A stretch of DNA of 64,000 nucleotides from Marinoscillum luteum (GTDB lineage Bacteria > Bacteroidota > Bacteroidia > Cytophagales > Cyclobacteriaceae), in NCBI RefSeq assembly GCF_044005705.1, contig NZ_JBIPKE010000011.1:247638-311637 (forward strand), written 5' to 3'. Made by a program: the position numbers and the translations under genes. The notes beneath the pieces were generated by a model. It ran no database searches. It was given only the letters and a program-made list of their open reading frames with translations, and was not told the origin of the DNA. Within the stretch, counting starts at the first letter, position 1; every line of letters begins with the position of its first letter. Below are positions 59,901 through 64,000 of this stretch, in pieces.

Positions 59901-60612
59901 AAAAATCCGGAAATAGCACTTCACTATACAATGCATCTACTTCTTCAGCACTGATCGCCCGGTTGTAGATTCGGATATCATCTATGGCCCCTTCAAAGGG
60001 ATATCCCACGGTGATGGCTCCAGAACCCAATGCAGGTTGATTCGCAGATTGCTCCGCTTTCAGTTCACCATTTAAATAAGCACTCAGGGTAGTTCCATCA
60101 TATGTCAAAGTAGCCATTTGATAAATCCCTGGCTTGCCACTATTGGTGGTAAAAGAAGTGGTATTTCCGCTCCCATCAGCAGTGGTGAATTTCAACCCCT
60201 CATTGACTACTGAAATGGTGTACAAAGTGCCTGCATTGATCATGGTACCCAGATCCAAAACTCCTGAATCATCATCAAAACCATCGACGATGTTATACCA
60301 GAAGGAAATGGTAAAAGATGAGCTTCGTAAGGCCACATCTGAAGAGGTGTAGGCCGGGGTGACGCTACTTCCATCAGATCCTTTCGAAAATCTGCGGGTA
60401 TTGAAAAGTCCAAACCTATCGGAAATTTCATAATTGTTAGTTCCACTGGCGTAAATGCCATCGTATCCGTTTCCTGAGGCGTCAGTCATGTCGCCTTCCA
60501 TTTTGTAATAGGCCGTCAGACCATTGCTAAGATCAACCTGCCCGTAGACGTTTTGACCGATTATTACAAATAGGAGCGTCAGAAAACCTAGTTTTCTAAT
60601 AACTTTCATCAC
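56908..60612 (-). CDS. Large secreted LamG/PKD/cadherin protein with T9SS type-A sorting domain
   Basis: A 1234-residue protein with a signal peptide ending VYGQ. The order of domains is: a LamG/concanavalin domain, about residues 25-232 (GLTAYYKMEGDMTDASGNGY, DDIRIYNRAISAEEVDALY); PKD, about 236-320 (NYAWSFGDGATSTSANPSHT); three copies of a module starting (Y)VEYFFDTDPGVGNGT; a cadherin-like linker; and five to six cadherin repeats of the form NSP...VGTLAANDPEGD...L(D)FET. The C-terminal type-A sorting domain is LVVYPNPTKGILNIKG ... HVSMHRIILE. It is a T9SS-exported surface protein, probably an adhesin. It follows the beta-helix gene by 17 bases. Confidence 0.92.
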   Translation of the reverse strand: MMKVIRKLGFLTLLFVIIGQNVYGQVDLSNGLTAYYKMEGDMTDASGNGYDGIYASGTNNYEISDRFGLFNTRRFSKGSDGSSVTPAYTSSDVALRSSSFTISFWYNIVDGFDDDSGVLDLGTMINAGTLYTISVVNEGLKFTTADGSGNTTSFTTNSGKPGIYQMATLTYDGTTLSAYLNGELKAEQSANQPALGSGAITVGYPFEGAIDDIRIYNRAISAEEVDALYSEVLFPDFSVDAHSGTGSLDVAFSSSASTADASIANYAWSFGDGATSTSANPSHTYTQPGSYTVSLTVTDASNRSRALTRQSLISVASEVAADVQLQYVEYFFDTDPGVGNGTSISFTASDSVEIIEQIDLSSLSAGFHQLMVRTRDGLGRWSYYINRTFYIMDLAEAPGATTGTVTAVEYFFDNDPGVGNGMSVDVSASDSLDLVATIDVSSLSAGFHQLMVRVKDHLGVWGIPFARTLYIMPQTSGANTSELIVSAEYFIGDDPGVGQATALELGANGASIEEQLEIGLGDLVEGDYLLSIRVKDDLGKWSIAERRMFTISNGPISQDNTLSVEEDSILTFVADDFNYSSQNGSTFSRLQINLLPTYGELTLDGQLVSIDQEIAVADIELLEYFGGADFAGEDTFDFTVGDASTFGVSSSTMTIEVASVNDAPVFSLSGDVNVDQDFTSTEVVTVTPGPVPANEVEQTVTYSIAPASVAFANVAIDAATGTVTITSVADGFGTQEFTVTADDGQAVHNTASSTFMLTVTPSNQTPQIADQTFTLDENSPAETVVGDVVATDPESDPMLFSILAGNDLGAFEIDESTGSISVLDGSVLDFETIPVFELEVSVSDGASEATALISIELVDVNEVPVLSAGTLTVAENATVGTSLGFISAFDPENETLTWAITSGNSDDAFAIGSDGELTVNNAAALDFETRPEFLIGVEASDGSNSGSVDITISVTDDGNQAPSLPDQTFTIDENSPVGAVVGTLAANDPEGDVLEYVITSGNGGDVFSMSIDGVITVAVADAIDYEINQEFTLSVTISDGDLSTVGNVTISVVDVNEAPAIVAATFTVEEESASGTLVGVLEVSDPDSDALTISITDGNSAGAFAISNGVELTVADASQLDFETQPAFILTLEVSDGTLTSSAVITVSLIDVEEPLTLGGVGHADLVVYPNPTKGILNIKGVGVERVKIFDASGRLVMTHTSPQVDLTDLRAGVYMIELLDQSGHVSMHRIILE

Positions 60613-60629
60613 TATATCGCTTTAAGTAA

Positions 60630-61805
60630 TTACTGATTGTTAGAAACTCTGGCTTTCAAATCTATTTCTATAGAACTGCCCTCTGGCACTGCTGCCGAAC
60701 GAATGTTAAAATCAGTTATTTTAGGAATCCTGCTCTCAGTCACAATCACATTGGGTACATCTCCGGCACTTGGAAACGGGTATGGGCCACCAAAAATTCC
60801 CATTTCGGTACCGTCAGATCCTGTGCCCTTGCATGGCGAATCCTCCGCCAGTCTGTAGTCATAGCTGAAATCCAATGCGAATTCAGGTACATCCACAAAT
60901 TTAGGATTCACATTCTCAAGGTTATTGCCAGTGCTATTGGTTCCGTAATCGAAGGTTTCACCCCCCTCGCTGGTCAGTACCAGGTTGTGCGTGAGTGCCA
61001 CATTGCTGGCTCCTCCTGTAGCTCTCCCCCAAAGAATATTATTGCTGAAGACAATACCACTCGTCTGGTTGGTAATGCCTACACCACTAAAAAACACATC
61101 ATAGACCTGATCACTTCCTATAAAAAGATTGTTGATGAAAATCTGAGATCCTTTGACCCGTGCCACGCCACCGGTGAAAATATTATTGGCCACAAGCAGG
61201 TTACTGCCAAATGGGTAATCCCCATATACACTGTTGTAGTTGGGTGCATAACCTATGTTATCCAGTATGTTGTTGTAAATCTTGATGTTGCTAAAATAGC
61301 TGAGATGAACCGACTCACATCTATTTCTGGTAAATGTCACATTGGTGAGGGTGTTGCTTTCAGTGCCTTCAAAACCCACAGAGATGTATCGGTAGTTTCC
61401 ACCGGCGGTTGTTACCACTCCATTTACATAAAAGCCTTCAATATGCGATCCGGATGCATTCAGATCCAATGCGGGATTCTCATTTTTAATGACCATGTGG
61501 TTTACTTTGGTGGTAAAACCGAACTGGGCATCTTCTGTAGACTGGTAGCCAGCCCCGATCAACACCAGCTTCTTGTTCAAGGTAAACCCATCATAGGTAG
61601 TTTCAGAACCTGCAACTATTATGGTATCACCCACCGTGGCAGCATCAATGGCTACCTGAATACTTGAATACAGAGCGCCTGAGTTTTCATTATTATCCAC
61701 GGTGATCACTGTGGCCAAGGAGGTAAAAAAGCCAATCAGAACGAAGCTAATGGCTAAAGAATATTTGAATAGTTGAATGGATCGAATGTGTTGAGCTAAA
61801 TACAT
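60630..61805 (-). CDS. Secreted right-handed beta-helix (pectate-lyase-like) protein
   Basis: From the ATG at 61803-61805 the product has 391 residues, with a basic N-terminus and a signal helix (LFKYSLAISFVLIGFFTSLA). A longer in-frame start at 61841 is less signal-like. Repeated short strands rich in Asn, Val, Ile and Phe (SNTLTNVTFTRNRCESVHLS, SNIKIYNNILDNIG, GSNLLVANNIFTGGV) indicate a parallel beta-helix, a fold used by polysaccharide lyases and adhesins. No catalytic pattern or T9SS sorting domain is visible; the end is KARVSNNQ. It is cotranscribed with the large LamG-cadherin gene, 17 bases downstream. Confidence 0.8.
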   Translation of the reverse strand: MYLAQHIRSIQLFKYSLAISFVLIGFFTSLATVITVDNNENSGALYSSIQVAIDAATVGDTIIVAGSETTYDGFTLNKKLVLIGAGYQSTEDAQFGFTTKVNHMVIKNENPALDLNASGSHIEGFYVNGVVTTAGGNYRYISVGFEGTESNTLTNVTFTRNRCESVHLSYFSNIKIYNNILDNIGYAPNYNSVYGDYPFGSNLLVANNIFTGGVARVKGSQIFINNLFIGSDQVYDVFFSGVGITNQTSGIVFSNNILWGRATGGASNVALTHNLVLTSEGGETFDYGTNSTGNNLENVNPKFVDVPEFALDFSYDYRLAEDSPCKGTGSDGTEMGIFGGPYPFPSAGDVPNVIVTESRIPKITDFNIRSAAVPEGSSIEIDLKARVSNNQ

Positions 61806-61841
61806 GTGAAAATGGTTTATGGTACGAATATGTTCGGGCAA

Positions 61842-62198
61842 ACAAAATCAAATAAGTGGTTAATATCAATACCTTAAATTCGGTATAGCACTCAATATTT
61901 TGCCAAAAGGGAAATTATAATTCGAGGGTTGGTCTTTTGACTCAAGGCAGGCCGGAGTTTCCATTAGTCATCAATAAGGGAAGCATTGTCTTACGCTTCG
62001 ACGGAGCTCAGGCTGATAAAGCAAAAACAACGTTTATGTACTGAGGAGATACCTCCATACCTGAACGGAATATGGTAGAAAGCACACTAATTTCGTGGCG
62101 GCAGATAAGTGGGATGTTCACATTGAGACTAGCCAAAAAGCACTCCCGTTAGCTATCGGGAGACATATGTCCGATCAGCGGTATGTTGGGCTTTCGTG
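61842..62198. other. Non-coding repeat-bearing region before the toxin-antitoxin pair
   Basis: About 360 bases without a credible gene. It contains TTCGACGGAGCTCA (61997-62010), shared with the hairpin at 56590-56631. It also contains the near-perfect palindrome CTCCCGTTAGCTATCGGGAG (62143-62162), which matches the palindrome at 56227-56246 apart from its outer bases and one central base. Confidence 0.6.
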
Positions 62199-62498
62199 TT
62201 ATATTTCTACGTTGAGTTTCAAATGGCCACCAAGACCTTCTCTGATAATTCGCATCAAAGTTGACAGTCGGATATCACTTGCGTTGTTCTCAATTCGTGA
62301 AATGTACGTTTTAGTTGTTCCGCATTTCTGTGCTAGTTGTTCCTGAGTCATTCCCTGGTTCTTGCGCATTTCTTGAAGCATCGCTCCCAATCTGAAAGCT
62401 TCGAATCCTTCCTCAAAGGCTTCTCTGGATTCAGTTCCACGTTCACCGTACTCTGAATTTAAGTGATCGTCAAAGTCTATAATTTTAGTTTTGCTCAT
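62199..62498 (-). CDS. XRE-family antitoxin (HigA-like)
   Basis: A 99-residue protein with a helix-turn-helix, about residues 38-90 (MLQEMRKNQGMTQEQLAQKC, TTKTYISRIENNASDI). It is preceded by an acidic segment (YGERGTESREAFEEGFEAF). It is the second gene of a toxin-first pair, the order used by higBA systems, and overlaps the toxin gene by 14 bases. It should neutralise the toxin and repress the operon. A matching palindrome lies in the promoter. Confidence 0.9.
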   Translation of the reverse strand: MSKTKIIDFDDHLNSEYGERGTESREAFEEGFEAFRLGAMLQEMRKNQGMTQEQLAQKCGTTKTYISRIENNASDIRLSTLMRIIREGLGGHLKLNVEI

Positions 62499-62832
62499 CG
62501 TAATATTGTTTTTGCAGCTTTTCAGCCAGTTTTATTTCGTTCTTAGGTGTCTTTTGGGTTTTCTTTTGAAACCCATTCAACACTACAACTAATTTACCCT
62601 TGTCAAAGAAGCAGAATATTCGATAGATGTTAGTCCCCGAGATCATCCGCATCTCATATAAGTTAGTTCCCGTGATGCTCTTGAGATATTTCGTTGGCAC
62701 GCGTTCAACTGTTTTTATCAATTTGATTGTCCAGTTTATTCTCTCTTTTATCTTAGGAGTTTGTTTGTTGTAGAACTCCCAAAAATGTTCGCCAAAGAAT
62801 ATAACTTTTCTAACATCACTACTTTGGTTCAT
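62485..62832 (-). CDS. RelE/ParE-superfamily toxin (HigB/Gp49-like)
   Basis: A 115-residue protein of the Gp49-like RelE family. YEMRMISGTNIYRIFCFFDK is the core beta sheet, and VVVLNGFQKKTQKTPKNEI is the signature C-terminal strand-helix with basic residues used in mRNA cleavage. The HigB group cuts mRNA on the ribosome. The first gene of the pair begins at ATG 62830-62832, almost at the predicted transcription start. The neighbouring DNA is repeat-rich accessory sequence, as is usual for such modules. Confidence 0.9.
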   Translation of the reverse strand: MNQSSDVRKVIFFGEHFWEFYNKQTPKIKERINWTIKLIKTVERVPTKYLKSITGTNLYEMRMISGTNIYRIFCFFDKGKLVVVLNGFQKKTQKTPKNEIKLAEKLQKQYYDEQN

Positions 62833-62837
62833 ATGAA

Positions 62838-62868
62838 CAAAGTTAGCTAATAAGGTAACTTATTGCAA
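62838..62868 (-). promoter_or_regulatory. Promoter and operator of the toxin-antitoxin operon
   Basis: On the minus strand: TTG (62868-62866), exactly 20 bases, then TAACTTTG (62845-62838), a perfect Bacteroidota promoter. The spacer contains AATAAG-GTAA-CTTATT (62849-62864), a palindrome with 6-bp arms that is a natural HigA operator. The -7 box ends five bases before the toxin ATG. Confidence 0.75.
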
Positions 62869-63204
62869 GTTGATAAAGTTCAAATGGCAGGTGCTTTTTC
62901 GATTACGGCATGAAGCCCAAAAGGAAGCTAGCAGGTATGCGCCCCGAGCTTGGCAAGCTCCGATAAAACTAATGAATTTGCTGCGCCCGGCACGGGGGTG
63001 CTTCCAAAGTATCAGAATGGCACTGCGTTCAGAAAGTGAAAAATCCTGCGAGTTGAGCTCGGTAGAAAATGGAGCAGTTTCTTCAGCGGCTGATTCACGG
63101 TCAAGTTGCACAGAAACCAGCCAGAAAGCAGTTTGGCATATAACCGATCAGAGTTTGTTAGAGAGCTTTTTTTGTTATTATTGAGGTTAATTTAGCTTTA
63201 CGAA
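62869..63204. other. Non-coding or degenerate region upstream of the lipoprotein gene
   Basis: A frame of about 100 codons is open on the plus strand here, but its product (Arg/Ser-rich, no domain, no promoter) is not convincing. Short GC-rich hairpin elements occur, such as GAGCTTGGCAAGCTC around 62948-62962. GTTAGAGAGC at 63157-63166 is repeated in inverted form after the next gene. Confidence 0.45.
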
Positions 63205-63738
63205 ATGAATCCTTACAAACCAGTAGTTATTTTGCTTCTTCTGTTGGCCTTCAGTTGCAGTCGAGACAATGAAAAAGTAGAGTATTATGAAAATGGGTTT
63301 ATTAAATTCCGATCCTCAATTTCAGAAGATACCACCGTTATTGAAAGGTTTTACGATGAAAAAGAAGCACAGATAAAGTCGATTATTAAATCATTGAATG
63401 ATACTGTCTATATCGCAAAATATTACGCTATAAATGGACAGTTATCCGTTCGGTCGGAGTTGGATAGGAATAAAATTGTGAAATACGAGACAAAGAATAA
63501 CGAGTGGTTAATCGGCCCTCAAGATGGCCCAAAGTATCTCTCAGTAATCACGGACTTGAAGTTCCCTCGGGATATGGATGAATATTTTACAAGGTCAATT
63601 AATAGTGATGGATTGTATGTTCATCTTCCATTATCAGATGTGAATATTGAAGGACTCTTGTTCGAACATGAGGTTGAAATATTTAGCGATTCTAGCGGAT
63701 TCTTTTTTGGGACTCATACGTATTTCAATGTTCCATGA
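63205..63738 (+). CDS. Putative lipoprotein with YwqK/MORN-like segment
   Basis: A 177-residue protein with a lipoprotein signal (MNPYKPVVILLLLLAFSC, Cys18). It then has two or three short units of the form VEYYENGFIKFRS and KYYAINGQLSVRSELDRNKI, which resemble YwqK antitoxin/MORN-type beta hairpins. The C-terminal third has no recognised motif. AT content is higher than in the core genes of the window. The gene is bracketed by the 10-bp inverted repeat GTTAGAGAGC/GCTCTCTAAC, consistent with acquired DNA. Function unknown. Confidence 0.7.
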   Translation: MNPYKPVVILLLLLAFSCSRDNEKVEYYENGFIKFRSSISEDTTVIERFYDEKEAQIKSIIKSLNDTVYIAKYYAINGQLSVRSELDRNKIVKYETKNNEWLIGPQDGPKYLSVITDLKFPRDMDEYFTRSINSDGLYVHLPLSDVNIEGLLFEHEVEIFSDSSGFFFGTHTYFNVP

Positions 63739-63760
63739 TATACATTCTGGCAGTGCTCTC

Positions 63761-63877
63761 TAACGTCTAGCTAAGCACAGTCGGCTCGGCCTTTCAAATA
63801 TCTCAAAAGTATCTGATCCAGATACCCTTTGCAAATAACTAAGTAAGCCGATTGGGCTTAGCGATTTCTACGCCTTA
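63761..63877. repeat. Long imperfect palindrome, attC-like or IS-end structure
   Basis: CTAAGCACAGTCGGCT (63771-63786) matches the reverse complement of 63846-63861 at 14 of 16 positions. TAACGTCTAG (63761-63770) and 63868-63877 pair less well (7 of 10). Inside lies GTATCTG-ATC-CAGATAC (63809-63825), a perfect 7-bp hairpin. The size and nested imperfect pairing resemble integron attC sites, but it also abuts an IS110-type transposase end. Confidence 0.6.
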
Positions 63878-64000
63878 TGCAAGTTGGCCCTTATAATTTT
63901 CTTCATATTTCTGATTTTTTCTAACGCAAGCAAAGACGCGATGGATAATTTTATTTCTAACTGCATTTATGACTGCCATTTTATTCTTTCCTTCATCAAC
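63875..64000 (-). CDS. IS110-family transposase, C-terminal fragment (continues beyond window)
   Basis: The minus strand reads 41 residues to TAA at 63875-63877. They include GKNKMAVINAVRNKIIHRVF and ACVRKNQKYEENYKGQLA. This is the conserved C-terminal helix of the IS116/IS110/IS902 transposase domain, where (K)xMVAINAVRNKLIxRIFA is typical. IS110 enzymes are DEDD recombinases guided by a bridge RNA made from the element's non-coding ends. The catalytic domains lie outside the window, so whether the element is intact cannot be judged. Confidence 0.8.
   Translation of the reverse strand, partial: VDEGKNKMAVINAVRNKIIHRVFACVRKNQKYEENYKGQLA

Noticed and set aside
60613..60629. Possible frameshift joining the beta-helix gene to the LamG-cadherin gene
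   Set aside because: The downstream gene begins with its own signal peptide, and the upstream product ends normally at TAA, so they are two genes.
62870..63184. Open frame of 104 codons on the plus strand between the toxin gene and the lipoprotein gene
   Set aside because: No promoter, no recognisable domain, Arg/Ser-rich composition typical of a random GC-rich frame, and it runs over the inverted repeat at 63157-63166.
1..64000. CRISPR array, rRNA genes, prophage
   Set aside because: No regularly spaced short direct repeats, no rRNA sequence and no phage structural genes were seen. The cadherin repeats are coding repeats.

Overview
The window looks like a chromosomal segment of a Bacteroidota, most likely a free-living (probably marine) member of the Cytophagales. 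Four things point there: several secreted proteins end in type IX secretion (T9SS) sorting domains of type A or type B; there is a SusC/SusD polysaccharide-utilisation locus; PorP/SprF, OmpA-PD40, GSCFA and choice-of-anchor-B families are present; and putative promoters fit the Bacteroidota pattern TTG-N(about 20)-TAnnTTTG, with no purine-rich ribosome-binding sites. No taxonomic marker was compared, so the placement is an inference.

Layout. 1-13685 is housekeeping: the signal peptidase I tail, a CPA1 antiporter, ung, apaG, a methyltransferase, rpsF-rpsR-rplI with a clear promoter and terminator, a GSCFA protein, a YyaL/SPATA20 protein, priA and two small envelope genes. 13688-20519 (minus) is a T9SS type-B module: a giant RCC1-cadherin cargo, a PorP/SprF partner and an OmpA-PD40 protein. 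20655-25236 (minus) is dnaG-ribBA-hypothetical-surE. 25323-41638 (minus) is a glycan locus: esterase, sulfatase, GH3, two GH144, a LamG surface lipoprotein, SusD, SusC and an upstream membrane regulator. GH144 family knowledge suggests a beta-1,2-glucan substrate. 41800-53886 (plus) carries mrp, a NifU-domain gene, an M43 protease, a double-length D-Ala-D-Ala ligase, a PASTA protein, two T9SS cargo genes and a rhodanese. 53876-55670 (minus) holds an M50 protease and a HAD phosphatase.

55671-64000 is accessory and repeat-rich: a CAT-anticodon tRNA followed by a 361-bp unit that duplicates the tRNA 3' end and its terminator around a lone GIY-YIG gene; dispersed palindromes; a beta-helix protein plus a LamG/PKD/cadherin T9SS protein; a higBA-type toxin-antitoxin pair with a readable promoter/operator; a lipoprotein flanked by inverted repeats; an attC-like palindrome; and the 3' end of an IS110-family transposase at the window edge.

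The most unusual items are (1) a 7TM-DISM receptor whose cytoplasmic end resembles the zinc-ribbon plus HTH part of IS1595-type transposases, placed directly upstream of the SusC/D locus; (2) the tRNA-tail/GIY-YIG mini-element, whose distal tRNA copy is split by a perfect 20-bp palindrome; (3) a two-in-one D-Ala-D-Ala ligase; and (4) an exact 399-codon internal duplication in the type-B cargo protein.
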